From NCBI RefSeq assembly GCF_951230135.1, contig NZ_CATNVC010000004.1, positions 124,001 to 188,000 on the forward strand: DNA of 64,000 bases, read 5' to 3'. A model generated the notes under the pieces. The model was not told the origin of the DNA and did no database searches. It saw only the letters and a program-made list of their open reading frames with translations. Shown piece by piece: positions 34,406 through 43,099 of this stretch (the stretch's first letter is position 1; each line of letters begins with the position of its first letter). The position numbers and the translations under genes are program-made. The stretch is from Butyricicoccus sp. Marseille-Q5471 (GTDB lineage Bacteria; Bacillota; Clostridia; Oscillospirales; Butyricicoccaceae).

Positions 34406-35287
34406 ATGTTAGTTCGGCATTACAGTCCCGACCGGATCGGCACCGGCATGCTGCCGACCTCTGAGGTATTCTTCCACACGGCAACCAAGTTTGCACGTGA
34501 AGCGCTGTATTACCTCATCTGCATGGGCGATTATCAGGTGGACAGCCGCTATATCGTTGCGCGTATTGCGCCCGAAAAACGGGTTCAGTATTTTCAGCTG
34601 TTCCTGATTACCTCGGGTGCGCTGCATTTTTCCTATCAAAACCGCCTGTTTACCGCGCCGAAAGGCTCGATTGTGCTCATCGACTGCCGCGAGCCGCACG
34701 ATTATCGCGCGCAGGGCCCGGCCAGCTTCAAATGGTTTGCCTATGACGGTCCGACCGCCAAGGCCTACTGCGACTGGCTGCTTTCCTTCGGCAGTCCGCT
34801 GTTTTTTCCGAAGGACTTTGCCTCGCTCAACGCCCAGATGCTCAGCCTGCTGCAAATGTTTGCCTCGCGCCGCATCAATGAGCAAAAGGTGTCCATTCAG
34901 CTGCAAAGCGTGCTGTGCAGCCTTGGCAGCGTTTCCTGCGACCCCGCCGACTCGACCGACCAGACCATCAACGAGGCTGCCCTCTACATGGAGGAGCATT
35001 TCATGGAGCCCCTCCGCGTGGAAACGCTTGCCGCCGGCAACAATTTGAGCGTGCCGTACTTCATTCGGCAGTTTCGCAAGGTGCATGGGTCTACCCCGCA
35101 CGAATATCTGACCAACGTGCGCCTGACGCACGCCAAGCGCCTGCTGCTGACCACCAAGCTCTCGGTCATTGAAATCAGTGCGGCAGTCGGCTTCAAATCC
35201 TCTACGAATTTCATCCGGTTTTTCAAGTCGGAAACCGGTCTGACGCCGCTGCAATTTTGTGCTTATGAGCCGTTTTACGGATTGTAG
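34406..35287 (+). CDS. AraC-family transcriptional regulator
   Basis: 293 residues. A cupin-like sensor domain (about 30-150, including GSIVLIDCREPHDY) is followed by the double helix-turn-helix at the C-terminus (VETLAAGNNLSVPYFIRQFR, EISAAVGFKSSTNFIRFFK and a terminal TPLQF). AAAGGAG lies before the ATG at 34406. It is divergent from the UroD-like gene across a 118-bp gap and probably controls it in response to a small molecule. A terminator follows at 35298. Confidence 0.92.
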   Translation: MLVRHYSPDRIGTGMLPTSEVFFHTATKFAREALYYLICMGDYQVDSRYIVARIAPEKRVQYFQLFLITSGALHFSYQNRLFTAPKGSIVLIDCREPHDYRAQGPASFKWFAYDGPTAKAYCDWLLSFGSPLFFPKDFASLNAQMLSLLQMFASRRINEQKVSIQLQSVLCSLGSVSCDPADSTDQTINEAALYMEEHFMEPLRVETLAAGNNLSVPYFIRQFRKVHGSTPHEYLTNVRLTHAKRLLLTTKLSVIEISAAVGFKSSTNFIRFFKSETGLTPLQFCAYEPFYGL

Positions 35288-35297
35288 TCTTCCTTTT

Positions 35298-35345
35298 AAA
35301 ATACCTCCAACGTTGTCTTGTGCACAGCGTATGGAGGTATTTTTT
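35298..35345 (+). terminator. Terminator of the AraC regulator gene
   Basis: AAAATACCTCCA and TGGAGGTATTTTT pair across a 22-base loop, with a run of T after the stem. It lies ten bases beyond the stop codon. Confidence 0.75.
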
Positions 35346-35393
35346 ATTCTGTTGGCTGTGACAGCACAAACCCTTTCTTCAAAATCCCGGCAG

Positions 35394-35446
35394 CTGGCCA
35401 AACAGGTTTGCGCCTGTCTGGCCGCACCGGAAGAGAGAGAAGAGAT
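35394..35446 (-). other. CU-rich tract and hairpin after the ribose-type importer operon
   Basis: Downstream of the leftward permease gene, RNA would carry a pure pyrimidine tract (complement of 35429-35446), then a hairpin made from GGCCA-AACAGG and CCTGT-CTGGCC arms (about 35394-35423). The same order recurs at three other 3' ends in this window. Confidence 0.5.
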
Positions 35447-35452
35447 ATGACC

Positions 35453-36418
35453 TTATTTGGATGTCTTTTTCCGCAGCACGTCAAGCAGCACCGCGACGAT
35501 GATGATAACGCCCTGCGCAACCTTTTGCCAATAACCGTTTACATTGAGCAAATCCATGCCGTTATTGAGCACGCCGATGACCAGTGTGCCGCAGATGACG
35601 CCGTAAACCGTGCCCGCGCCGCCGGAAAGGCTGGTGCCGCCGATAACCGCGCCCGCAATGGCCTGGAGCTCGTAGCCGTCACCCAGACTGGGCTGGCCGG
35701 ACGCGACGCGCGCGGTCAGCACAAGACCGGAAATCGCCGCCAGAACCGAGGCAAAAATGTACACAAACAGCTTGACAAACTTGGTCTTAACGCCGGAAAC
35801 GATGGCAGCCTGCTCGTTGCCGCCGAGCGCGAAGATGTGGCGGCCGGTCTTGGTATACTTGAGCATGTACCACGTAATCAGCGACAAAATCGCCAGAAAG
35901 ATAATCGGCATCGGGACGGGACCTAAGCTGCCCGCGCCGAGAAAGACGAACTTATCGCTCAAACCATTGACCGGGCGGCCGTTTGAAATCAGCAGCGCAA
36001 TGCCGCGGCCGGTGATTTGCGTGCCGAGAGTTGCAATGAACGGCGGGATGCCGCCGAACGCGACGAGCGAGCCGTTAATTGCGCCGAAAATGACGCCGAC
36101 ACAAATTGCAATCAGAAACATGACAACCAGCGGGGTGTCCGGGTTTTGCGCCGCGCCCGCGACCAGCAGACCGGCCACGCCGGCAACCGAGCCGGGCGAA
36201 AGGTCGATGCCGGTCGTAATGATGACGCACATTGCGCCCAAACCAATCATCGCCCAGAACGCAATCTGGCGCACCACGTTAATGAGGTTTCGCGGAGAAA
36301 GGAAGGTATCCGTCGCAATGGACAGGATGATGCACATAATCAGCAGAATGACCAGCACACCGGCTTTGCCGTAAATCTGTGCAAGCTTGCTCTTCCAGGA
36401 GCCTTTTGTCTTTTCCAT
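35453..36418 (-). CDS. Ribose/monosaccharide-type ABC transporter permease
   Basis: 321 residues with eight to ten membrane segments and the RbsC-family block GVICGTLVIGVLNNGMDLL near the C-terminus and GIDLSPGSVAGVAG near residue 75. It forms the membrane channel with the ATPase encoded 13 bases upstream and the binding protein before that. The cargo is a sugar or polyol of the ribose/galactose/inositol class; the sequence does not fix which. It ends the operon, followed by a CU-rich tract. Confidence 0.9.
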   Translation of the reverse strand: MEKTKGSWKSKLAQIYGKAGVLVILLIMCIILSIATDTFLSPRNLINVVRQIAFWAMIGLGAMCVIITTGIDLSPGSVAGVAGLLVAGAAQNPDTPLVVMFLIAICVGVIFGAINGSLVAFGGIPPFIATLGTQITGRGIALLISNGRPVNGLSDKFVFLGAGSLGPVPMPIIFLAILSLITWYMLKYTKTGRHIFALGGNEQAAIVSGVKTKFVKLFVYIFASVLAAISGLVLTARVASGQPSLGDGYELQAIAGAVIGGTSLSGGAGTVYGVICGTLVIGVLNNGMDLLNVNGYWQKVAQGVIIIVAVLLDVLRKKTSK

Positions 36419-36431
36419 CAGGTGTTCCCCC

Positions 36432-37949
36432 TTATCTGAACTGGTTTTCCAGGCCTGCCGCGTAGCGCATGACCACGTCCTGCGTTGCGTCCTCCCGGTT
36501 CAAGATGCCTGTAATCGTGCCTTCGTGCATGACGACTACGCGGTCGGACATACCAAGCACCTCGGGCATTTCGGACGAAATCATGATAATCGCCCGTCCC
36601 TGCCCGGCCAGACGGCTGAGCATGCGGTGGATTTCGGATTTCGAACCGACATCGATGCCGCGCGTCGGCTCATCTACAATGATAATCTCCGGATCGCTGT
36701 ACAGCCAGCGGGCAATCAGCGCCTTCTGCTGGTTGCCGCCCGACAGATTGCCGATAATCTGCTGTGCGCCCGGCGTTTTAACGTTGAATTTCTCAATCTG
36801 CTCGTCGCAGGTCTGTTTCACCTTGCCGTAATCAATCTGCTTCATGGTGTTTTTCATCATGTCCCAGTTGACGACCATAATGTTGTCCTGCACGCTGAGG
36901 TTCAAAAAGCAGCCGTTGCCGCGCCGATCCTCGGTCAGGAACGCGATTTTATGTGAAATCGCCTGCTCCGGCGTATGAATTTTCACCGTTTTTCCGTCGA
37001 TTTGGATTTCGCCCGTATCCGCTTTGCGGATACCGAACAGCGTTTCCATCACCTCGGTGCGGCCCGCGCCCATCAGTCCGGCAAAGCCGAGGATTTCTCC
37101 CCGCCGTACCTCGAAATTGATGTCGTGCAGCAGTCCCTTGACCGACAGATTGCTGACCCGCAGCTTCACATCCCCGATTTCCGCGGGTTCTTTGGGGAAC
37201 ATATCCGTAATTTCACGGCCGACCATGTTTTTGACCAGCTCATCCTGCGTCAGATTGTCCGCGTCCCAGGTGCCGATATAGCGCCCGTCGCGCAGAATTG
37301 CGATTTCATCGGAAATTTGGAATACTTCGTCCATCTTGTGCGTGATAAAGATGAAGGCAACGCCCTCTGCCTTGAGCTGCCGCACAATGCGGAACAGCTG
37401 CTGGCATTCCTTTTCGGTAATGGCCGAGGTCGGCTCGTCCATAATAATCAGCTTCGAGTGGTACGAAACCGCCTTGGCGATTTCAATCATCTGCATTTTT
37501 GCAACCGACAGCGTGCCCACCTCGGCGCGCGGGTCGATGCCCTCGATGCCCAATTGGCCGAAAAGCGCTTTTGTGTCCTGCACAATCTTTTTGCGGTCGA
37601 GCATGATACCCTTGATGCGATACGGCTCGCGGCCAATGTAGATATTCTCTGCCACGGTCATGTTGGAAATTGGGTTCAGCTCTTGGTAAATCATCGAGAT
37701 GCCCTGCTGAATTACCTTGGTGATGGAACTGGTATCCAGTTCCTTGCCGTCAAAAACAATGCTGCCCGAGGTTCTCTGGTAAAGACCGACCAGAATCTTC
37801 ATCAGCGTGGATTTGCCCGCGCCGTTTTCGCCCATCAGCGCCAGTGTGGTGCCGGGATGAATCGTCAGCTCCACATCGTCCAGCGCGACAACGCCCGGAA
37901 AGACCTTTGAGATGTGTTCCATCCGCAGCAATACCTTGCTTTTATCCAT
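36432..37949 (-). CDS. Ribose/monosaccharide-type ABC transporter ATP-binding protein
   Basis: About 505 residues, a fused pair of ATPase domains (RbsA/MglA class). The first half has [27 protein letters not shown] and LIIMDEPTSAI; the second half has [15 protein letters not shown] and [14 protein letters not shown] with a degenerate Walker A, as usual. The start is the ATG at 37949, preceded by GGAGGGC; the upstream extension to 37985 lies in the intercistronic hairpin. It drives the importer together with its neighbours. Confidence 0.94.
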   Translation of the reverse strand: MDKSKVLLRMEHISKVFPGVVALDDVELTIHPGTTLALMGENGAGKSTLMKILVGLYQRTSGSIVFDGKELDTSSITKVIQQGISMIYQELNPISNMTVAENIYIGREPYRIKGIMLDRKKIVQDTKALFGQLGIEGIDPRAEVGTLSVAKMQMIEIAKAVSYHSKLIIMDEPTSAITEKECQQLFRIVRQLKAEGVAFIFITHKMDEVFQISDEIAILRDGRYIGTWDADNLTQDELVKNMVGREITDMFPKEPAEIGDVKLRVSNLSVKGLLHDINFEVRRGEILGFAGLMGAGRTEVMETLFGIRKADTGEIQIDGKTVKIHTPEQAISHKIAFLTEDRRGNGCFLNLSVQDNIMVVNWDMMKNTMKQIDYGKVKQTCDEQIEKFNVKTPGAQQIIGNLSGGNQQKALIARWLYSDPEIIIVDEPTRGIDVGSKSEIHRMLSRLAGQGRAIIMISSEMPEVLGMSDRVVVMHEGTITGILNREDATQDVVMRYAAGLENQFR

Positions 37950-37969
37950 AACTGCCCTCCTTTTGGAAA

Positions 37970-38000
37970 ACGACCCGGCATGCATGCCACGCCGGGTCGT
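37970..38000 (-). other. Hairpin between binding-protein and ATPase genes
   Basis: ACGACCCGGC and GCCGGGTCGT pair with an 11-base loop, and the minus strand continues TTTTCC. Such hairpins commonly leave the binding-protein mRNA more abundant than the downstream mRNA by partial termination or 3' protection. Confidence 0.65.
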
Positions 38001-38014
38001 ATGTCGCTTATCGG

Positions 38015-39004
38015 TTAGCCCCCTACGAGCTCCAGATACTTATCTGCCTGATCGGGCAGCACGGTCTCATACGGTACGTCGATGTACTTTTCTACACTTT
38101 TGCCTTCGATGATATCGACCGCCGCCTTGACGCCCTGATAGCCCTGCTCATAGCCGTTCTGGAACACGGTCATGGCCATTTCGCCGCTCTTGAGTGCGTT
38201 CAGTGCTTCCGCGGTTGCATCAATGCCGCAGACCAGAATGTCCGTAATGCCGTTTTCCTTGAGCACCTTGGCAGCGCCCAGCGCCATTTCGTCGTTGCTT
38301 GCGATAATGGCATTAATGTCCAGACCCGAGTTGAGCCAGTTTTCGGTCTTGGTCATGGCCTCGTCGCGCATCCAGCCTGCATCCAGTTCGGAAACAACCT
38401 CAATATCGGGATATTTTTCTTCAAATACGCTCTTGTTGCCCTGCAGACGATCAATCGCGGCCTGCACCATCAATTCACCCGTCAAAATTGCGACCTTGCC
38501 CTTGCCGCCCAGTGCTTCGCCGACATATTCGGCCTGGAGCTTGCCAGACAGCACGTGGTCGGAGCCGATGTAGGTGTCATAATCGCAGTTGGCCTGTGTG
38601 TTAACGATGATGAACGGAATGCCCGCTGTGCGGCAGGCCGATGCCATCGGCGCGCAGCCCTCTGCGTCCACCGGCTTGATTACGACCGCGTCATAACCAC
38701 CCGCGATAAAGTTCTCCACCTGCTGCAGCTGCTTGGCAACGTCGTACTCCGCGTCCTGCACGGTAACGGATACCTTGCCGTTGGATTCCGCCGCATAGCC
38801 GTTAACGCCGTCGGTTACGTTTGCCATGAAGTCGCTTAGGTAGTCAAACGAACAGCCGATTTTGTACGAACCCGTGTCGGCTGCCGCGCTGTCGCCCCCG
38901 CTGGCATTCGCATCGCCCGATCCCTCGCCTGTGCTGCCGCAGCCCGCCATCGTAGCGCCCAGCAGACTCATCGCCATCACCAGTGCAAACAGTCTCTTTT
39001 TCAT
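38015..39004 (-). CDS. Ribose/monosaccharide-type ABC transporter substrate-binding lipoprotein
   Basis: 329 residues. The signal peptide has the lipobox MAGC, then a Gly/Ser/Asp linker, then a type I periplasmic-binding fold (QVENFIAGGYDAVVIKPVDA, AIIASNDEMALGAAKVL). It belongs to the RbsB/MglB/inositol-binding group. It captures the sugar outside the cell for the downstream ATPase and permease. GGAGG lies ten bases before the ATG, and a sigma-A promoter lies about 140 bases upstream. Ligand identity is open; inositol is worth testing given the inositol genes at the right edge. Confidence 0.92.
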   Translation of the reverse strand: MKKRLFALVMAMSLLGATMAGCGSTGEGSGDANASGGDSAAADTGSYKIGCSFDYLSDFMANVTDGVNGYAAESNGKVSVTVQDAEYDVAKQLQQVENFIAGGYDAVVIKPVDAEGCAPMASACRTAGIPFIIVNTQANCDYDTYIGSDHVLSGKLQAEYVGEALGGKGKVAILTGELMVQAAIDRLQGNKSVFEEKYPDIEVVSELDAGWMRDEAMTKTENWLNSGLDINAIIASNDEMALGAAKVLKENGITDILVCGIDATAEALNALKSGEMAMTVFQNGYEQGYQGVKAAVDIIEGKSVEKYIDVPYETVLPDQADKYLELVGG

Positions 39005-39144
39005 TTTGCAGTCCTCCTCAAATCTTCTCAGCTTCTTCTATTGTCAAACGCACGCTGCGCTTGATTTCAGTTTTTATCGTCAATATGACTATTTACGCCT
39101 TGTTCGTTTTGTAGTTTTTATGCACTTTTCTTCTTGTTGCCCTT

Positions 39145-39173
39145 ACTATATCTTAAAAAGCACAAAGTAGCAA
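39145..39173 (-). promoter_or_regulatory. Promoter of the ribose-type importer operon
   Basis: On the minus strand TTGCTA (39173-39168) is 17 bases from TATAGT (39150-39145). The leader to the start codon is about 130 bases. The rest of the 39005-39408 gap shows no gene. Confidence 0.6.
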
Positions 39174-39408
39174 TCCACGCAATTACCCAAAGCATATGCA
39201 AAAATTAACCTGCAGAAATTTCACGCATGTATTTTTGTAGATTCTGCACAATCCCGCTCCGCTCTCAAAGATGTGCTAAATCACAAATAATTCCACAATA
39301 TTTCCGCACTTTTCTTATTTCTTCTGTCGATTAAGCAAAACCCTTCTTTGTGCCGGTATAATCACAATTAATACAACACGATATGCGTCCCTGTGTTTCA
39401 GGTATAAA

Positions 39409-39440
39409 AAAACTGACGGAATGGATTTTCCGTCAGTTTT
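39409..39440 (-). terminator. Terminator of the radical SAM/ABC operon
   Basis: AAAACTGACGGAA pairs with TTCCGTCAGTTTT around a six-base loop, and the minus-strand stem ends in TTTT followed by TATACC. It is 12 bases beyond the ATPase stop. Confidence 0.85.
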
Positions 39441-39452
39441 CAAATCAATATG

Positions 39453-40205
39453 CTATTGTGTGCCCGCGAACAGCGCTTCGCGCAGCTGCTGCCGGAGCTG
39501 CAAGCACCGCGCGTCCCCCGCCTCCATCGGCCGCGGCACGTCGAACGCTGCCTGCACGCGCCCCGGCCGCGGCGTGAGCACAATGACGCGGTGGGCAATT
39601 TTGAGTGCCTCGTCGATGTCGTGCGTTACAAACAGGACAGTCGGCTTGTGCTCCTCCCAAAGGGTGTGCAGCAGCTGCTGCATCTGCTCCCGCAGCTGTG
39701 CGTCGAGCGCCGCGAACGGCTCGTCCATCAGCAGGAGTGCGGGGCGCAGCACAAACGCACGCGCCAACGCCACACGCTGCTGCATGCCGCCCGAAAGCTC
39801 ATGCGGATAGTGACGCTCAAACCCCGTCAGACCGACGCCGGCGAGCATGGTTTCCGCCGCCTGTCGGCGCTCATCCCGCGGCATGCCGCTTCGTTTCAGC
39901 CCGTAGGTCACGTTTTGCCGCACCGTAAGCCATGGAAACAGCGCGGGCGACTGGAACACAACGCAGCGTTCGGCCGATGGGGCGCTGATGGGCTGTCCGT
40001 CAAAGCATACCTCGCCCGAAGCGGGCGGCTCAAATCCCGCCGCAATGTTCAGCAGCGAGCTTTTTCCACAGCCAGAAGGCCCGAGCAGCGCGACAATCTG
40101 CCCCGGCTGCACGGCAAACGACACCCGATTGAGCGCTTCGACGATCATCCCATTCTCGGATACGAACCGCTGGCTCAGGCTGCTCACGGTGAGTCCCTGT
40201 TTCAT
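39453..40205 (-). CDS. Nitrate/sulfonate/taurine-type ABC transporter ATP-binding protein
   Basis: 250 residues with Walker A GPSGCGKSS, signature LSGGMQQR, Walker B LLLMDEPFAALD and H-loop VTHDIDEAL. This is the SsuB/TauB/ThiZ class. The start overlaps the permease stop by four bases (ATGA). A longer upstream frame lies inside the permease gene and is rejected. It is the last gene of the radical SAM-led operon, so this importer is probably dedicated to the substrate or cofactor of that operon. Confidence 0.92.
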   Translation of the reverse strand: MKQGLTVSSLSQRFVSENGMIVEALNRVSFAVQPGQIVALLGPSGCGKSSLLNIAAGFEPPASGEVCFDGQPISAPSAERCVVFQSPALFPWLTVRQNVTYGLKRSGMPRDERRQAAETMLAGVGLTGFERHYPHELSGGMQQRVALARAFVLRPALLLMDEPFAALDAQLREQMQQLLHTLWEEHKPTVLFVTHDIDEALKIAHRVIVLTPRPGRVQAAFDVPRPMEAGDARCLQLRQQLREALFAGTQ

Positions 40206-40996
40206 CCGTGCACGCCCCCTTTCCGCAGCTGCGGACTGATGCGGCGACAGAGCGCGAGCAGCAGCCAGTCGGTCAGCTTGCCCGCCATGGCGATGACCAC
40301 CATTGTTGCAAGCACGATGTCCACATGGCCGAGCATGCGACCGTCCGTCATGACCGCGCCCAGTCCCTCGGTCACGCCCGTGACCTCGCCCAGCACCAAA
40401 TACGCCCACGCGATGCCCAGGCCGAGCCGCAGACCAACCGCAATTTCCGGCAATGCCGCAGGAAAAATGACCGTGCCGAACAGTGTCAGTCCGCGTGCAC
40501 CAAGCATGCGCCCCGCGCGGACGGTCAGCTCAGGCACCGCCGCCGCACCGTGCGCCGTGTTCACATAAATCGGGAAAAAGCTGGCAAGCGCGATTAAAAA
40601 CCGTGTGTTTCCCTCGCCCACGCCGAACCAGACGATGGCAATCGGCAGCCATCCGATGCCCGGAATGCTGCGCAGCAGGTGGATAAACGGGTCGAACAGC
40701 CGGCGCAGCAGCGCGATGCGCCCGGTCAGAAATCCGAGCGTCAGCCCGCACGCCGCCGCGATGGCAAAGCCGTTCAGCACACGCAGCAGGCTGTGCCACA
40801 GATGAAACCACAGCGTACCGGAATAGGGCGTGACTCCGTACCATCCGGTTGCAAAATCAATCAGCACGTGCAGCAGCCTCTGCGGCGAGGGCAGCTTGTA
40901 TGCGGGCACGCCACACCAGTTCGTCGCCGCGAACCAGACGAAAAGCACCGCCGCCGGTACAATCAGGCCGACGGCGTCAAACCTGCTTTTCTTCAT
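40202..40996 (-). CDS. Nitrate/sulfonate/taurine-type ABC transporter permease
   Basis: 264 residues with about six membrane segments and the SsuC/TauC coupling loop ARMLGARGLTLFGTVIFPAAL. It is joined by ATGA overlaps to both the binding-protein gene upstream and the ATPase gene downstream. The family imports small anions such as alkanesulfonates, taurine or nitrate, and also thiamine precursors; the cargo here is unknown. Confidence 0.9.
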   Translation of the reverse strand: MKKSRFDAVGLIVPAAVLFVWFAATNWCGVPAYKLPSPQRLLHVLIDFATGWYGVTPYSGTLWFHLWHSLLRVLNGFAIAAACGLTLGFLTGRIALLRRLFDPFIHLLRSIPGIGWLPIAIVWFGVGEGNTRFLIALASFFPIYVNTAHGAAAVPELTVRAGRMLGARGLTLFGTVIFPAALPEIAVGLRLGLGIAWAYLVLGEVTGVTEGLGAVMTDGRMLGHVDIVLATMVVIAMAGKLTDWLLLALCRRISPQLRKGGVHG

Positions 40997-41979
40997 GCGC
41001 CCTGCTGCTTTGCCTGCTCGAGGAAGGACAGGTCAAACAGCGCGTCGATGTCGGGCACATGGTCAATCATGCCCAGCTCCACCATCTGCTGTGCAAGGTT
41101 TTTGGTGTTCTGGATGAACACCTCGTCAATGTCCCAGCACAGCTCAATGTTGTCCGCCGAGGTCTGGAGCAGTGCTTTGTCCGTGCCGAAGGAGGCGGCC
41201 TTGTCAAGCCACGCGTCCTGATCCTCGTTCATGAACTGCGCGGCGGCGATGTGCGCGTCGACCAGCGTCTGCACCAGCTCCGGCTTGCTTTGAATGGTGT
41301 CCTCGGTGACAATCATCGCGGCGTTGATTGTGCCGATGCTGTCGTCAAAATAGGGGTAGCTCAGGATGCGGCCATAGCCGTCCTGTACTGCCCGTGAGGG
41401 GTACGGCTCGCCGCTGAGAAACGCGTCGATTTGGCCGCCCGCAAGCGCCTGTCCCATGTCGAAAAAGTCGATGCGGGTCAGCGTCACGTCCTTTGCAGGG
41501 TCGAGTCCTGCACGGCGCAGCACGTCGAGCAGCAGCACATGATGCATCGTGCCCGGCACATAAGCAATGGTCTTGCCCTTGAGGTCATCTGCCGACTGGA
41601 TATCCGAATCCTTGCCGACGACGAGCGCCGAGCATTTTTTGCACAGGCTGGTGACAATTTTAATCGGCTCACCCGCGGCGGCCGCCTGAATCGCGGTCGG
41701 AATGGTCGTGCCGGTCATGTCCAGACTGCCCGCGAGCAGCGCGGTTTTCTGGTCGCCGGGATTGGTGAAGGGTTTTACCTCGACCGTGCTGCCCCCGGGC
41801 ACAAAATCCTCATAAAAATACGGTGTGAGCGTCTGTGCGGTCTTCCACGTGCCGATTGTGGCCTGCACGGCCGACACTTCCGCGGACGGTATGTCCGTCG
41901 AAGCCGCCGCGCCGCAGCCGGTCAGCAGCAGCATTACGCCGCAGAGCAGCAGCGCGGTCAGTCTGTGTTTTCCGTTCAT
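40993..41979 (-). CDS. NMT1/TauA-type ABC transporter substrate-binding lipoprotein
   Basis: 328 residues. The signal peptide ends in the lipobox LLTGC (Cys22). A type II binding fold of the SsuA/TauA/ThiY class follows. Unusually for an exported binding protein, it keeps two further cysteines in CKKC (113 and 116), a possible metal or thiol contact. It is encoded just after the radical SAM gene and shares its transcript. The ligand cannot be named; the CxxC is consistent with a metal-linked or thiol-containing compound, which is inference. Confidence 0.85.
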   Translation of the reverse strand: MNGKHRLTALLLCGVMLLLTGCGAAASTDIPSAEVSAVQATIGTWKTAQTLTPYFYEDFVPGGSTVEVKPFTNPGDQKTALLAGSLDMTGTTIPTAIQAAAAGEPIKIVTSLCKKCSALVVGKDSDIQSADDLKGKTIAYVPGTMHHVLLLDVLRRAGLDPAKDVTLTRIDFFDMGQALAGGQIDAFLSGEPYPSRAVQDGYGRILSYPYFDDSIGTINAAMIVTEDTIQSKPELVQTLVDAHIAAAQFMNEDQDAWLDKAASFGTDKALLQTSADNIELCWDIDEVFIQNTKNLAQQMVELGMIDHVPDIDALFDLSFLEQAKQQGA

Positions 41980-41996
41980 GGTAAGTCTCCCCCCTC

Positions 41997-42992
41997 TTAT
42001 TCCGCGGTGTGATGCACCGTGTATCCGGCGTTTTGAAACAGTGTTTTGGCCTGATCCGCGTCAAACTGATTCCATTTCCCGCCCGAACAGCAGCAGGTGT
42101 CGCGCGGAATCGAGCCGGTCTCGATGACGGTCACATTCGCGCCGAACTGCATGGCAAGCTCGGTGCCCGGATGAATGCAGATGTCCGGCACGCACGCGCC
42201 GCAGGCCAGCCGCACCACCGCGATGATCTGCGCCATGCGCGCGTCGCTCACCTGCGGATGCACGCCGAGCGGCGTGCCGGGAACGGGAATGCGCGCCATC
42301 GTGCCCGAAACAATCGCGCCGTACTCGGCCGTGAGCAGGCAGATGTCTGCAATTTCCTCGTTTGTATGCTCAACGCCGACCGGCTCAACCAGAAACACCA
42401 GCTTGAGCGGCGAATCCTTGACCGCTTGCAGGGTGTTTCGCCGCACCTGTGGGTCAAAGCGGGTATCCCTGCCCTCGCCCATGCGCAGGGAGTGGTAGAT
42501 GAAATTCACGCCGCATTCAGCCAGCCAATTGGCCTTTTGCAGGTCAAATTCGCCGATGTTGAGGCCAATCTCGTACTCTCCGGGCACGCGGGCGCGGATG
42601 GTGCGAATCATTTCGCCGAGCGCATCCTGCGAATAGAACTCCGTGGTGCGCAGCACAATCCAACGCACGCCGTTTTCCACATAATCGCGCACCTGCGCGA
42701 CGGTTTGCTCGGCGTCATAGTCGCGCTTGTCGCGCACGATGCCCCACGCTTCGCCCAACGAGCAAAAATCGCAGTTCATCGAGCACGGCGCGAAATCCAC
42801 ACCGATTGCACCCCAGAGGTAGGCGCGGTCGCGCGTAAGGCCTGCGGCGACACGGCGCGAGGCCGCGCCGAGCGCCGTCCACTCCTCGCTTTCGGGCACG
42901 ATGGACAGCAGCTGCACAATCTGCTCCTTGGACAGCAGGCGATGCTTGTCCGCCGTCTGCTCCGCATAGGAAATGAGTTCCAAATTCGTCAT
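41997..42992 (-). CDS. Radical SAM enzyme, biotin-synthase-like, with extra cysteine clusters
   Basis: 331 residues. The radical SAM cluster is CSMNCDFC (Cys70, 74, 77; CX3CX2C). The barrel resembles the BioB/HydE/PylB group. The C-terminal region adds Cys264, Cys267, Cys272 and a CCC run at 300-302 (RDTCCCSGGKW), which could hold an auxiliary cluster or a metal. It is the first gene of an operon with an anion-type importer, and its promoter box is nearly identical to that of the neighbouring PadR operon. The reaction is unknown. It is not biotin synthase by context, since no other biotin genes are near. Confidence 0.8.
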   Translation of the reverse strand: MTNLELISYAEQTADKHRLLSKEQIVQLLSIVPESEEWTALGAASRRVAAGLTRDRAYLWGAIGVDFAPCSMNCDFCSLGEAWGIVRDKRDYDAEQTVAQVRDYVENGVRWIVLRTTEFYSQDALGEMIRTIRARVPGEYEIGLNIGEFDLQKANWLAECGVNFIYHSLRMGEGRDTRFDPQVRRNTLQAVKDSPLKLVFLVEPVGVEHTNEEIADICLLTAEYGAIVSGTMARIPVPGTPLGVHPQVSDARMAQIIAVVRLACGACVPDICIHPGTELAMQFGANVTVIETGSIPRDTCCCSGGKWNQFDADQAKTLFQNAGYTVHHTAE

Positions 42993-43019
42993 GGTAATCC
43001 CCGTTTCTGCTCAAATCGT

Positions 43020-43040
43020 ATATTAGACTTAATCTACTAT
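43020..43040 (-). promoter_or_regulatory. Shared 21-bp promoter box, copy A (radical SAM operon)
   Basis: On the minus strand the box reads ATAGTAGATTAAGTC followed by TAATAT, the likely -10 hexamer. Seventeen of 21 positions match copy B upstream of padR. The -35 region is poor, so the box may be an activator or repressor site placed next to the -10. Confidence 0.6.
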
Positions 43041-43099
43041 CAGCATAGCAAATCCCGCAGCCGATGGCTTGCAGGATTTTGCGCTGTTTTGGTACTATG

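Noticed and set aside
41997-42992. Calling the radical SAM gene bioB
   Set aside because: The fold is biotin-synthase-like, but no other biotin genes are present, the C-terminal Cys clusters are atypical, and the operon context is an importer and a PadR regulon.
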